Of a DNA stretch of 64,000 bases, positions 1-11,785 are shown piece by piece. A program made the translations under genes and the position numbers. Where the stretch lies: assembly GCF_963169125.1 (NCBI RefSeq), contig NC_084794.1:109468358-109532357 (forward strand), given 5' to 3'. Each line of letters opens with the position of its first letter. Within the stretch, counting starts at the first letter, position 1. The notes under the pieces are model-generated. The model was given only the letters and a program-made list of their open reading frames with translations. It made no database searches and was not told the origin of the DNA. The DNA comes from Humulus lupulus. Its lineage: Eukaryota; Streptophyta; Magnoliopsida; Rosales; Cannabaceae.

Positions 1-147
1 TTGAGTTGTAAATAGCTTGTAAACGTTTTTATGGGCCCATGAACAGTTTTATGTTTTAAATAAAATGTGTCATTCCCTTTTGATTGGTTTTCCACCATAA
101 CCTATTAATAACACCAAGAAGCACGTTTTTAACCAATCATCACTGAA
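1..147 (+). repeat. El-1 left LTR segment
   Basis: This stretch is nearly identical to 1833-1967, including the shared words GTAAACGTTTTTATGGGCCC and AGCACGTTTTTAACCA. The match stops abruptly at about 147 and does not continue to a terminal TTACA, so the LTR 3' end is missing here. Confidence 0.75.
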
Positions 148-523
148 GTCAAGCTCGACTCATGGTTTGGTAACTATTTATGTGGTTATATGTATAACTG
201 CTTAAATATAGTATATATGCTTTACCTGTATACATGAGACACCATGTTAAACTTGTGCCCTGAATATTGCATCTTCAGCAATCGTGTGCTAAATAGTACT
301 GAAATTGCTGGAACATACTTATTAGTATTGTTGCTTGTGAATTATTATGTGATACATGCTAAATGCTAAATACTATAATCATGTATCTACTTGTATATTT
401 GTATGACTGTGGAATATGATAATTATTTGCTTGTTCTTGGACCGTAAGGCGGTAAGAGGTTTAGTTATTACTACCTAATTGGCCATATTAACTATTGTTT
501 CAGCAAGGTATAAGTTGATAAGA
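148..523 (+). other. El-1 leader before gag, no gene seen
   Basis: AT-rich sequence between the LTR segment and gag. No primer-binding site is recognisable. A good 3' splice-like signal (TTGTTTCAG, ending at 503) sits 20 bases before the gag ATG, as in El-5. Confidence 0.45.
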
Positions 524-1282
524 ATGAATCCAGGACAGACAGATACATCAGCTGGCCAGAGTGATCAAGGCCAGAATAATAATAATCAGGGTCAAGAGAA
601 TGATCAGGGACATATTCCACAGTCAGCTCATGCAAACTGGCAGCAGTTATTTAACGATCTGCAGGCTACAGTGTTGAGGCAGGGAGAAGAACTTCGCCTC
701 CTGAGACAACAACAAGCTCCTGCAGTGGCCAGTGTATTTGAGGCACCTCCTGTATTGGTTCCAGCAGCTATGCAGCTGCCAGAGGTTGGCAATAAATGGG
801 AACCTCTCTATGAAAGGCTCAGAAAGAAGCAACCTCCAGTTTTTGAAGGCAGTGCAGATCCTGCCAAAGCTGAGCAATGGATGAGCATGATTACCACCAT
901 CCTGGACTTCATGAGGGTGACTGGTAATGTGAGGGTGGCTTGTGCCACATATATGTTTTGGGAGGATGCCCGAATTTGGTGGGAAGTTATTACTCAGACC
1001 AAAAGCATCAATGCCCTGAGTTGGGAAGAGTTTCAGACTCTGTTCAACGAGAAGTATTATAACGATGCCATCAAGGCGGCAAAGGTTGAGGAGTTCATCA
1101 GGTTACTTCAGGGAGGTTTGTCAGCGACTGAGTATGCCCTGAAGTTTGATCGATTTGCAAAGTTTGCCATGGAGCTGGTGCCCACTGATGGGACCAGGAG
1201 GGAGAGGTTTCTCCAGGGGCGACAACCTAGATTAGCCCGTGATCGATTGGCAAAGTTTGCCATGGAGCTAGAGCCACAGTGA
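524..1282 (+). pseudogene. gag: El-1 gag fragment (retrotransposon capsid)
   Basis: Encodes about 252 residues of a Ty3/gypsy Gag, the structural protein of the virus-like particle. The start is the ATG at 524 (MNPGQTD), preceded by a splice-like acceptor. An Asn/Gln-rich N-terminus is followed by the retrotransposon gag domain, with the landmarks WEPLYERLRKKQPPVFEG, FWEDARIWWE and FNEKYYNDAIKAAKVEEF. The frame stops before any CCHC zinc knuckle or protease, so the protein is C-terminally truncated. The last residues (DRLAKFAMELEP) repeat DRFAKFAMELVP from about 28 residues earlier, a small internal duplication near the break. It resembles the El-5 gag but is clearly diverged. The gene is unlikely to be functional. 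Confidence 0.8.
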
Positions 1283-1318
1283 CTATTTAGTCACATGGCT
1301 GTGGGTGCTGAGCCCTGT

Positions 1319-1452
1319 GTGACTTACCCAGCAGTCACTCATTTATTTAAGCTAGTGACTTACCCAACAATCACTCATCTGTTTAAGTTAGTGACTTACC
1401 TAGCAGTCACTCATCTCTTTAAGCTAGTGACTTGCTTGTTAGTCACTCATTA
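1319..1452 (+). repeat. 36-bp tandem repeat, four copies, in El-1 LTR
   Basis: Units start at 1319, 1355, 1391 and 1427 (last one partial). Each begins GTGACTT and contains AGTCAC about 14 bases later, giving a six-base inverted repeat in every unit. The El-6 LTR has a comparable repeat block in the same relative place. Confidence 0.8.
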
Positions 1453-2033
1453 CGGTTTACCAGAACCTTAAGTGTTGAATCACTCATTTAATTAAGTGTT
1501 ATAAGCTCCTTCATATTTATTGTAACCACAAAGTGATATTCACTCATCTGTTCAGAGCTATAAGCTCTGTATGATTATCATGATCATCCTTTGATAACAT
1601 ATGTTTGCATTATTGCGTTTTCTTGCTAGGCTTTGGCTCATGGGTGCTATGTGGTGCAAGTAAAGGGAAAGAGAAGCTCACCCAGCCTTGAGTGGAGAGC
1701 TTAGGTGGTGATGTGTACATATGCGACCGCTTGACTACCACGACCAAGGAGTTCTTAGAAGAACTAGGGGGTTTACCCTATTTTTGCCGCTTAGGTCGGC
1801 GGGTTTGTAAATTTGAACTGTAATGACCATTTTGAGTTGTAAATAACTTGTAAACGTTTTTATGGGCCCATGAACAGTTTTATGTTTTAAATAAAATATA
1901 TCCTTCCCTTTTGATTGGTTTTCCACCTTAACCTATTAATAACACCTAGAAGCACGTTTTTAACCAAAGAACTCGGGTAGCGAGTTAAATTCACGGTTCA
2001 TCGTAACGGTCTTGGGGTATCCAGGGCGTTACA
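1453..2033 (+). repeat. El-1 LTR, 3' part
   Basis: LTR sequence ending in GGGCGTTACA at 2033. Homology to the El-6 LTR includes a shared block around GGGTGCTATGTGGTGCA (about 1646) and a TAACGG...GGGCGTTACA end. Bases 1833-1967 repeat 1-147. No coding sequence is supported. Confidence 0.7.
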
Positions 2034-3820
2034 TCTGCCCCTACTAGACCCTGTATATGGAGGCCCTGTTTTGCGAACCTCCCATCTCGCAGCGAACCTA
2101 CCAGGGTGTATATGTTCAAATACTAAATGCGGAAAATAAATACATAAATTGAAAAGACTAAAAAATATAAACTTCATCCTTGATCTTCCTACAGTCCAAC
2201 CATTCAGTCCATCCCCAATACACATGCCAAAGCTGCCATGAATCCATCCCACCTTCCAAGCTTATTTTCTTGCACCATCTAAAATGAAAAGGAATGAGCC
2301 TAGTGTCCAGCAAGGAATATCTACTAAAACAGACTATAAATCATAAGACTAAAAACATATATCATAAAAACATATGACGTAAAAATGTATATCATATAAA
2401 CATAGGACTACAATATTAATGGCCATTAAATCATTACCGTAGTATGTGATAAAACCATCTAGGTCCTCAGTCTACTAATCGAGGTAGGATAGATCACAAA
2501 ATAGTATATGATAAACAATTTAGGTCCTCAATCTACTAATCGAGGTAGGTTTAATCATAACTCTAATCTACTGAAATGATAAAAATATTGGGATTCATTT
2601 GCTATCTAAGCAACTACATTCCCCGAGTGACTACAACATAAAACATATACATAAACATAACATATAAAACATATAATATAACCTATTTTCCTTACCAAAT
2701 ATTGGGATATTGGAGACAAGAAAGGGATGGAAAACTCCTAAAGCCAAACAGTAAGAATCATAAGTTTCTAAAGAAATGGAGATGAAAAAGAGATCTAAAT
2801 CTACAAGATAGAAACTTACCGAAAACCTTAAGTTTCAAGAAACTTAAACACCTAACCAAAAGCCATAATAACGAGTTAGGATCTGGAAGAAAATGAAAGA
2901 AAACTAAAGAGCTATAATGAACTAAATCAGAGTATAGTAATACCTTGGAAAGCTTTTAATCCCAAAACCTTGGTGTTTTCTCTCTAGAATAAATTTAATA
3001 GCTTGAAGGCTCTGGAGAATGCTTGAACAATGAATGAAATGGCTGAGTACTAGGTGCTATTTATATGGTTCAAGGAGTGAAACTAACCCCTTTTAAAAAT
3101 AATAAATAAATGAATAATAATTGAATAAATTTTAATTTTCTGTTCAACAGATGCCCAAAACTCAGTCAAAAACGTTTAGGAGCAAATCTAGGTTGTTGAG
3201 GGTTGTTTCTAATATTATTCCATGAAATTTAAAAAACATCCCAAAGGGCCGATATATCCCCCCCTATAGGCGATGTATCGCCTGTCCCTATGTCCTGAGC
3301 CTTCGTGGCTTCATTCATGCGAAGTCATCATTTTTTCTGTATCAACCTTTGGCGATGTATCGACTCTTATAGCTGCGATATATCGACATACGCTGATATT
3401 TTAAACATGTTATTGCACATTTTCAACACAACTTTAACTGAGTTTGGTAAAACAACTTTAACTGAGTAAAACGTGATCCTAACAGCTGCCAGAAGGTTCT
3501 AGAGCTTCTAGAACTATTCTTTATTAATTTATTAATCTAAAATGCTTAAATCCTTAATAAATATGCATGTGACAAGTGTCACGTTCTTAATTATTCTATC
3601 TAAACCTTAGGTTATAATAAATATTATTTCTAGGACCAGCTATATTAATCAAACCTTATATTAAATTAATATTTCTAAACTATAGGTTAAACTTATAAAA
3701 TCCATAACTATTTCTATGAGTTTCCAACTAAATCATGGCTTGAACCAACAACCACGAAAACTGAAATACTACAAGATGCTGCTCCTACTACCTAGCTAAG
3801 TAAAATTCTAAGATGCTACA
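2034..3820 (-). mobile_element. El-2: diverged LTR fragment of the El-5 family
   Basis: Read on the minus strand this begins TGTAGCATCT at 3820 and follows the El-5 LTR along its length. It shares the TTTAACCTATAGTTTA region, the CGATATATCG palindrome block (3249-3385), a TATA box (CATATAAATAGC on the minus strand, about 3056-3068) and a region like GAATGTGTATTGAGGCGGAA near 2250. The similarity fades below about 2150 and the expected terminal TTACA is absent. The simplest view is an old LTR cut by the El-1 insertion at 2033/2034. No coding capacity is seen. Confidence 0.75.
3249..3385 (-). repeat. Degenerate CGATATATCG palindromes in El-2
   Basis: Four imperfect copies of GGCGATATATCGCC occur here (about 3249, 3269, 3352 and 3374), with changes such as GATGTATC. 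They match the position of intact copies in the El-5 LTRs, upstream of the LTR TATA box. Confidence 0.75.
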
Positions 3821-3963
3821 AGCACAACATATGTTGGTGTAAAATAACAAGGTTAAGGCATAAATAACTAGCCGAGGAGAAAAGCGAAGATAAAGTTGGC
3901 ATCCCAACCGGAGGTCAGAAACTCCCATTGAGGGGCCCCGAGGTGACTGAAACTTTGACCCAC

Positions 3964-5794
3964 TCAAGTCAAAGTGTTAGAGCCTAGGTTGACTCCATTG
4001 GATCTCGCTGCACTGTGAACCACGAACTCAGGAACATGAGTCAAGATTGACAGGAAGCGCTCACACACAAGAACTTGGCCTTTTCTCGCTAGGGTTGCAG
4101 GAACCTTTTGGATTGATTGGACAGCAGGAGGCATGGTGTTGGCAGGCACTGCGGGCTCTAAGACAATGTTCAGTTCGAGCTTGGGAGTAGGATCGACAAC
4201 CTAGCTCAAATTTTTTGGAACTGAGTCTGGAGGGACTACCTTGGTCATTTTGGGCATCTTGGAGGGGCGACCTCCTTTTTGTGAGGCTTGCTGGCACTTA
4301 CTCGCCTTCGCGGCCATGGGATGGTTGAGCAGATTGTCTAAGTTCGAGTCCATTTCACCTGAAAAATATAAATATCATACTTTAGTGATCGAGCAAGAGT
4401 TAGTAAAAGAAATAAGACTCAAGGATAATAGAAACCTAATTGGTACGCTTGACTGAGCTTGAGCTCGGGGACCAGAAAATTCCCCTATCTTTTGGAGACA
4501 TTGAGGGAGTCCCATCTCTATATGTGGGAGACATCCTCAAAAGGTCTCTATAAATATGAGTTCCGTATTGAACGTCTAACCCATCCCAGACTTCATTTAA
4601 ACTATACATAGTCTGGTACATCCCTAGCCAGCTATCGAACCTACGAACCCTAAGGTCTACCCACAACCATACTAGGAAGTTATTCCTAGGGTCCTCGAAG
4701 AGGATCATCACGTCGGGTTTGTGATTAAGTAAGGAGGGAGACCACATGGACGATTCGAGCACAACTTTACCTATTTCAGCTGAGCTCGGTGAGGCCTCAT
4801 CGTGAGCTTTTTTGCTCGAGACTGGTGGGTCGTGTCGACGGGATGCAGTGGCATGAGATCGCAAGCCTAAGGACCTCCTCCTGGAGGGAAGTCTAGCAAT
4901 TAGGAGTGGCACATGTTCCCACCTCAGGTATTTGCGATACCCCGAGTCATCAGTGGACTTGCTTTCGCCTAGAAGGTCGCAAGCTAGGAGCTTGTCTTCA
5001 TGAAGGAGGTAGGACAGGGGCCTTCGACCATAGGGAAGTTGAAGGATGGTTGCCTTATGTTCCATCGTTGTTTCCGATGGAGTGGGGTGGTGGTAGTTGG
5101 TTGCAGGAACAAACAAGGGTGAATATTTTGAGCCTGACTATTCAACGAAAAAAAGGATAAGTATGTTGAAATACTTATATATGCGTAGGAAAGAGTAGTA
5201 TCTGGAAGGAGCGAGACCATCCGTCCAGAAGAAGGCGAGCTTGAAGTTCAGAGGATGATTTGGCATATCCTCAAAAACGTGTTTCTCCTTTGGATAACTC
5301 GATAGATAGTAGAAGTCATCTCCTCCACGAGCTCGAGAAGGGTTGCTCTTAAGACAGAAGAGATATAATATCTCATGTGGCGAAGGTGCTTCCTAATTTA
5401 GCTCATGGTAGAGCAACCTGAGGGCTGACAAGACCCTAAAGGAGTTGGTCTGGAGCTAGAAGGGGGTGACCCTGATAAAGTCCAAGAAATTCTTGAAGTA
5501 TGTCTTCAGTGGCAGCAGATCCCCAGCCCTCATGTGCTCGCGACTCCATGCAGCGAGCTTTCTTTTGCTGTCGAGATTGCCATCCCCCGGGGTGTAGCAG
5601 CTCCTTTTGTTTGAGGTCGCCGGTCGACACATCAGGGAGCCAGAGAGCTTGAGGCCATGGTAAGCCAACAACTCAGATATTTGGCTGGTGGACGTGACTG
5701 AGCTCCTGCAGTGCTCAGCCTCGAAAAACTCCTCCTTCGAGGTGGGGACTGAGAGAGCTAGGGAGGTGGAAGGATGGGTTGAAGAGTCCTCCAT
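3964..5794 (-). pseudogene. El-3 antisense gene, Transposase_28-like, decayed
   Basis: A minus-strand gene antisense to El-3. The ATG at 5794 opens a frame with Ser/Thr-rich residues, then EEFFEAEH, which is shared with the El-4 antisense protein (AFFEAEH). Then comes SREHMRAGDLLPLKTYFKNF, matching the core of the 'putative gypsy type transposon' domain. The domain continues below 5456 through frame breaks (for example ILYLFCLK and FYYLSSYP in other frames), so several indels or stops exist. Later pieces at 4436-5116, 4202-4353 and 3964-4149 look like further exons; the second begins after a TTTTTCAG acceptor and is Lys/Pro-rich. The C-terminal coiled coil seen in El-4 and El-7 is missing, cut off at the El-2 boundary. 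Function is unknown; the domain name does not imply proven transposase activity. Confidence 0.6.
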
Positions 5795-6585
5795 TAGGGA
5801 GAATTAAAGTGCACCAGGTGCAAAGGCGACGATGACTTTGAGTTTAGGATCTAACAGAATAGGCTTGATGTCGGGGTCTGGATCAGGATAAGTCGCCACT
5901 CGGAGTCTTTTCCTCTTTTTCTATTCGGCCTTGTCTATCTGACGTCGAAAGTGGTCTCGAATATCCTCTTGCTCACACGTTTCTTTGTGCTAGCATATCA
6001 GTCGCTGGTTTCGGCTAAAAGGTGACTTAGGACTAGGTGTCGATGGGTGGTAAGGGATAGCGAACTCGGGCCCCCACCAATTCTCAGAGTACTGCAACAT
6101 CTAACAAGGAAGAAAAAGGTGAGGGCCCAGCATACAGGATATCATAAGTAAATTATAAGTTTGATAACTTGAGCTCGAACGCTTGAGATAATGATATTGC
6201 CTTAATTGAGACTGAAGCCTCAAAAGGGCGAGATTAACTCGGATGTGATCCCTGAACTATTGTAAAGTTTGGGCATCGAGGGTGCACTCATGCGAGAGTG
6301 GGGAGGTTAATACCAATTTAAGACAATCTCGAATTTTCAGGGAAAAAGCTAGCAGTTACCCAAAAATGTGATATTTTTTGGATTTATGCTATTAAAACCC
6401 TAAACCAAAAACCCCTATTTCTTAAGCTACACGAAATCCTCTATTACCAGAAAGAAACCCCATTTTTACATGTTTATGCCAGAATTTTTTTGTCTAAAAA
6501 CCATGATTCTAATTACATCAAAATTCTTCGGATCAAAAGCTTACCCAGTGTCAAAGTGAAACTTTAAAAAAATGGTCTAGGTATT
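5795..6585 (-). other. 5' leader of the El-3 antisense gene, no gene seen
   Basis: AT-rich minus-strand leader between the antisense ATG and the El-4 insertion point. No reading frame is supported. The last five bases (6581-6585, GTATT) are the left target duplication of El-4. Confidence 0.5.
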
Positions 6586-7286
6586 TGTTGACACGGTTTT
6601 TCGCCAACAGTATATTAAGAAATAAAATGGGTAGATTAGTGCTAGATAATAAACCGCAATGAAATAACAAGTACCCACTCAAAAGCATAGAACTTTTATG
6701 TGGTTCAGTGGTTAAAATCCACCTAGTCCATGAGTCAATATTATTATTGTTTCTCTCTCTATTTTGGCAGAGTTTCGGTAATATAGAAAAATTGGTCCCC
6801 TTCCCTGTCCAACGTTCCTAGTATTTATAGGGGGTTCCATGGACAAGTTTGGATAACCGTGTAAATAAACCATGTAATTACACAGGGTATATAATTAATA
6901 CAAATTATTCCCATTTACATTGGGATATGATTTGATGATAGAATAAATATGCTCATGTCATCTCGGGTAATAAATTATATATATATGATACATCCTAGTC
7001 ATTAATGAGCGTATAAAGATTTCTCGAGTCTCTTGCGATCCTTCAGTATGCGTTATATATAGGTCCTCGCGAGCTAAATATCTCACCTGAGCTTGTGTTT
7101 GACAGCTATCTGACTCCAAGCTCGTAGTAAATCCAAGACGCCTAATATTGGGTTTGACCATTATGAGTCTCGAGCTCCTCACATGGTTAATAACTAGATA
7201 TTCTACTTGGTTATTTTTCAACGTATTTACCTGCTAGCTGTACCCGAGCTGGGTAGGTGAATTCGTGCTATATGTAGGGTACAACA
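6586..7286 (-). repeat. El-4 3' LTR
   Basis: A 701-bp LTR bounded by TGTTGACACG and GGGTACAACA as read on the plus strand, matching 52932-53641. A TATA-like CCTATAAATAC (minus) lies near 6826. The adjoining polypurine tract is at 7287-7299 on the minus strand. Confidence 0.88.
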
Positions 7287-8302
7287 TTTGCCCCCCATCA
7301 TGTTATATGTCGTCACTTTCTGACATACACAGTAGGGGCTTTTAGACTTCTGTCACATAAAATCGTGCCTGCCTACTACTCACTTACTGGGCATGTGGCT
7401 TCCTGCAATTGGGGTTTGTTCGGGTTTCGAGTACTGAAACAACTGTCTTGTCAACTTTTTCCACCATGTGGTCTATTTAACCTTGACCCTTGGATCTCGA
7501 ACCCAATTGGATGGCCCAGATTGATTTCCGTGATTTACATATAAATAGGGTGATCAGTCCTGAGACCTCACCACCTTTGTATTAAAAAATAAATTCCCTT
7601 CTTCTTCTCAAGAATCCCCAGAAATTTTCATCGCCTCCTAGACCTTTAGAAGCTTTCAAGGAGCTTCCTGTGACCATTCCTACATTTTCTCTGAATAGAT
7701 CGTATTTTCTGTATGTATTTCATCCCCTGGTTTGAATTTTTTTTATTTTATTCTTCATTTTCCAAACTTCGAGAATGTTAAAAAATGTTCATTGTTCAGT
7801 ATCGTTAGGCTATTTCTAAGTGTCAATATGAAATGGGTTTCGATTTAGGCTTCATGAATGAACCCAAACTTGTTTAGAAATAAGACACTCATAAATCTGG
7901 GCTATTTTCTGGGTTAATCTGGGAGAACCCTAATGGCAAATCGGTTTGAAGAATACCTGTTTAGGGTATAGAAACCGTAGGGGTTTTAGGTTTAATCGTA
8001 GGTAGCTGAGGGGTTACGATTCCTTAGGAAGTTTTGCATTAAATCGCTTTCCAAAGGAAAGTAATGAGTCTGATAGTTCTAACATGCAGATCCCGAAGTA
8101 TCTGGGGATTTTAAGAAATCAAGGCGCGTGGCCTAGGATACCGCATGGAACCACTCTTTGAGGCTAGAACAAGGTTTAGCTCGTATAAACTTTCAAACTT
8201 CAAAAGTAGTCCTTTTCGTCCTCTGTACCTCTATGACCATAGTTATAAACCATCTTAGGTCGCCTAGTAACTAGGCTGCTTTATCATCAAGAGATCTGAA
8301 TT
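7287..8302 (+). other. Leader of the El-4 antisense gene
   Basis: Plus-strand sequence between the LTR edge and the antisense ATG. It holds a TATA box at about 7538 and then a pyrimidine-rich, T-rich leader. No other gene is seen. Confidence 0.5.
7536..7550 (+). promoter_or_regulatory. TATA box for the El-4 antisense gene
   Basis: ACATATAAATAGGG lies about 250 bases inside the LTR edge and about 760 bases before the antisense ATG, on the strand opposite to gag-pol. It is a good match to a plant TATA box. No transcript evidence is available. Confidence 0.5.
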
Positions 8303-11046
8303 ATGACACCTCCTAAAAAGAATGGTGCGAGCTCATCTACCTAAAACAAAGACAAAGGCAAGAAGATCGCCTCTGAATCTCCTATCCCACATTTTTGTCT
8401 TGTGGTGGAGAGAGAAGTTGCTATCGACCCCAATGCGTTTTTCGAGGCTGAGCATATAGTCTCGAAGATAACGACTTAGGGGAAGGTGAACAAAATCATC
8501 CTGAGTCACAATATCGTGATGGGAGCTGATGGTCTCATTGCCCGACCTGCATTTGAAGGAGAGCGGAGTTGTGCCCCCTTCCAAGATGACTACGGTGCTT
8601 GGAGTGATGAACACCTGAAGGCTGGTGCCTTCCTCCCATTGGACCAATATTTCGTAGATTTTCTATACTACGTTAAATTGGCTCCCTTTCAGCTCCCCCC
8701 AAATTCCTACAAGCTTTTGGCAGGATTAAAGTATCTAATTCTGAGGCACGAGTGGGAGGTCCCCACTCCAGCAGACATCTTATACTTCTTCTGCCTCAAA
8801 ACTAGTCCTGACCAGAAAAGGTGGGGTAACAGATTTTATTACCTCACTAGATTCCCTAACTCCATCTCCGTCATCGAGCTTCCCAGCCACCCAAATGACT
8901 ATAGAGATTTATTCTTTATGTCGAATGGGTTAAAGAATTGTGAACATTGGTACTTCAACTGTCCTCGTAAGTCTTCTATCTTTGTGAACTTAGCACGTGA
9001 ACTTTTATTCCTTTCATTGGAATTTTTTTATATCTATGTCCTGACTGAGTTTGTTCTCCGTGTAGCAATATTCACAAGGACACGACGATCTGTGACCCTT
9101 GGGGGTCAGTACGAGACTTTGTCCAGTCTCCCTCCCAAGGAAAAGGCTTGCGCCAGGTCATGATTGATGCCACCACGGTGGCCTACAAATTGATCAACGA
9201 GGGTCAAATGTTAGCTCTAAGGATTCGAGCTCCACTCTCTGTCATCCCCGAGCTCCCCTCTTCTCAAGAGGCTTTGCCAGCCAATAAGGACACCGAAGAG
9301 GAAGAAGTCGTGGTGCCACTTGTGTGGAAAAGGCGAGCTCCTTAAGCAAATCAGGGGCCCGATCCTGATCGAGCTGCATCTGGGGCAGCAATCGGCCCCT
9401 TTGGCCAAGGTAACCCATACCTTTTTAGAGAATTAGATCGGGCTACTTCCAGCTTTAGGTTAATCTGTTTTAACCTTAACCAGCTCGTTAGCCATCACCC
9501 TACCGATCCAGATTTGAACGTAACCCTTCTCCAATGCATGGATCATTTGGTGGTATGCTACATAGCTATCCCAAAGGCACTATTGTAGTTGATAACTCAT
9601 TACCTTTTCCATCCACCATCTTTGAAGAGTAAGGGACAAACCGTAGGACCTGGCCTTCTCTGCTCTAGGGTGCATTTTCTCCTGGGTTCAGGCAGTATGT
9701 AAATGAATCCAGCCCCGAGGAAGGACCTAAACCCCCTAGGATCCAGAAGATCGTAGCCCTAGATTCCCCCTCCCCTCCATTAATCCCAGAGTTGGAGGTT
9801 ATGCCTAGCCCGGTCAATACACCCGAGTTGATCGTAATAGATTCCTCCCTTAGCCCAGAGGGTAGGATCCTTATTCTTTTTTTTTACATCTATAATACCT
9901 TTGAATCATTACCCTTGTGAATTAAATCATCTGTTCACTCTTTTTTCTGGTGAAGATATGGAATTTCCCGGAGCTCCTTAGTTAAGAAATGCCTTTAAGG
10001 CCAGAGGGTCCTGAACTAGTCCTGTGGTAAAGAGGCCCAGAGTGGCAAAGACGACCACCCCTAAGACAGGGAGTACCACAAAATCCCCTCCTAAGGGTAA
10101 AGGTGTAGGCACTGCTCGGGAGCCAGCTCCGGTGATAACTGTCACTGTAAAGCAAATTCCTCCTCCCCCTCCTCGACATATGCCTCCCTCACATCCCCAA
10201 GTGATTCAAACTGAGGTCCCATCCAAAGTGAGATTCCTCTCGTCCGGATACCGGTTGAGCCACACGATCTGGACAAGATCCCTAAGACATTTCGGGGTAT
10301 CGTGTATGAGGCGGTGAGTCACATGGTGGGCCATGCGTATAAGGCTAGTGCTAGGGATTTGAGGGCCATAGAGGAGTGCAGCCCGGAAGATGTCCTCGAA
10401 TCTGCTAAGGGGATGAACCTCACCGCGAGTCCTTTTCCCACTTCTAACCTTCTTTTTCTTTATAACGTCTTTTTTTTTTTTTTTATTGACTTGCTTCGTT
10501 ATTTTGCAGTCTGTCTTGGCTCAATACCAAAGTATAGCTCGTGTTAAGGCTAGGAATGAGGAAGTTCAAGATGCCTTAACCGCTACCAAATCCGCCCTGA
10601 GTGTTGCCCATGAAAGTGAGCATGCTGCTAAGGGTGATCTCATTTCTTCTCAAGAGGGCGAACATTCTGCGAAGACCACATTGTCTGTCTCTCAGGCTCA
10701 GGTCACAGATTCGAGTCACCAGGCTGATCAGCTTCAGACCAAGAGCGATGAACTCAAAGCAAAGCTAGTCGAGGCCAAGATTAATGCCAAGGAGGAAGTG
10801 ACACTGTCTTCGTCGACAATGGAGAAGATGCTTTACCATTGCTGGGCTTTCAACCAGGACGAGAATTTCTTTTTCATGCAGCCTGAGCTGTGGGCCCGTT
10901 TCTTGCTAAATTCAAGATTCAGTTTTTGCAAGAACCCTTGGAGACTGGCGAGGCTTCCGGAGCAGTTGAAGGAGACAGTGAGGAGGTTACTTCAGTGGAG
11001 CGAGCTGATAGGAATCAGTGACATTTTTTCAAGATTTTTATTGTAA
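8303..11046 (+). pseudogene. El-4 antisense gene, Transposase_28-like plus coiled coil
   Basis: Multi-exon gene on the strand opposite to El-4 gag-pol. The ATG at 8303 (MTPPKKNG) is in frame with the main domain but is followed by stops at 8342 (TAA) and 8477 (TAG), each a single C-to-T change from a Gln codon. The domain runs from AFFEAEH (about 8438) through DEHLKAGAFLPLDQYFVDF and APFQLPPNSYKLLAGLKYL to about 8966, where a canonical intron starts. After a frame break come an acidic segment (9148-9345), a Lys/Pro-rich basic linker (10024-10230), and a C-terminal coiled coil (about 10510-10830) rich in Ala, Glu, Gln and Ser. Then follows YHCWAFNQDENFFF, which aligns with a similar motif in El-7. 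Introns appear to separate these parts. Function unknown; likely inactive. Confidence 0.65.
8967..9065 (+). other. Intron in the El-4 antisense gene
   Basis: Starts GTAAGTCTT and ends in a pyrimidine-rich tract plus TAG (99 bases). The El-7 antisense gene has an intron of similar size at the same place in its domain, which supports the call. Confidence 0.65.
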
Positions 11047-11785
11047 CTTATTATTTTTTCTAAGGTTTTGTAACAATCCCTTGGGATTAAAACGATTGCC
11101 TTTGGGCTTAGCTCGAGGTTTTTTCTCCTCATTGTGACAATATATATTTTTCTTATTTGAAAATACATATAACTTTTGATCTATTTGTCTTTCCTATATT
11201 ATTTTCTCATTTTTATGAATCCTTAGACTCTTGTACATTCCAAATCTTAGGGATCAATTTTTAGATCGAGATAGATTTTATCAACCTTGGTTGTATCCAA
11301 GATTTTGCTCGCTTATTTGCGTCATACCTGTTAATAATCAAACCTCGGACCTAGTTATATCTATGATATTTAATGATTTTTTAAGCTTAGTTCACGCTAG
11401 GTATTGAAAACTGGACCTTTTAAAAAGCTGTCAAATAATCAACTTCTCCAAGATTCTAAGCTTCAGACTTGGTTATATCCAGGGTTTTAGATGATTTAAA
11501 CTTAGTTTGTGCTAGGTTTATTGAAAACTCGAGCTTTTAAAAAGCCTTTGAATAATCAATTTCTCCAAGCTTCTAAGATTTTAATCTTATCCGAGAACAC
11601 TTTTTGAAAGCTCTCGGTTATGTGCCCCCTAAGCAACCAGAATGTATAAACTTTCCTCGTTGCTTTTACAATGTGAGAACACGAGCTTGCAATAATAACA
11701 CTAAGAAATGATTATCAATAATCCATTTGTCATTTATTTGAAATGACTCTTATAAATAAGCCTTACATTGATGGGATATTATTCA
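11047..11785. repeat. Spacer between convergent genes, with 118-bp repeats
   Basis: Lies between the 3' ends of the plus-strand antisense gene and the minus-strand integrase. Bases 11355-11472 and 11473-about 11590 are two diverged copies of a 118-bp unit (start TTATATC, with CTTAGTT, TTTTAAAAAGC and AATAATCAA in common). A further partial copy precedes them from about 11289. No reading frame is supported. Confidence 0.65.

Larger units (their letters stand above)
1..2033 (+). mobile_element. El-1: Tekay-like chromovirus remnant
   Basis: A broken Ty3/gypsy element on the plus strand. Two copies of one LTR segment (1-147 and 1833-1967) flank a gag fragment, and the right edge ends in GGGCGTTACA at 2033. 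The stretch 1617-2033 resembles the LTR of El-6 read in the opposite direction, which fixes the orientation as plus and ties El-1 to the same broad LTR family. Protease, reverse transcriptase and integrase are missing, so the element is internally deleted. The left end lies outside the window. It probably inserted into El-2, whose missing 3' end would then lie left of position 1; that is inference. Confidence 0.7.

Noticed and set aside
2034..2047. Possible minus-strand polypurine tract (CTAGTAGGGGCAGA) beside TGTAACGCCC
   Set aside because: Homology of the adjacent LTR to El-6 shows it is plus-oriented and ends here, so this tract is not positioned to prime it; the resemblance to a polypurine tract is probably chance.
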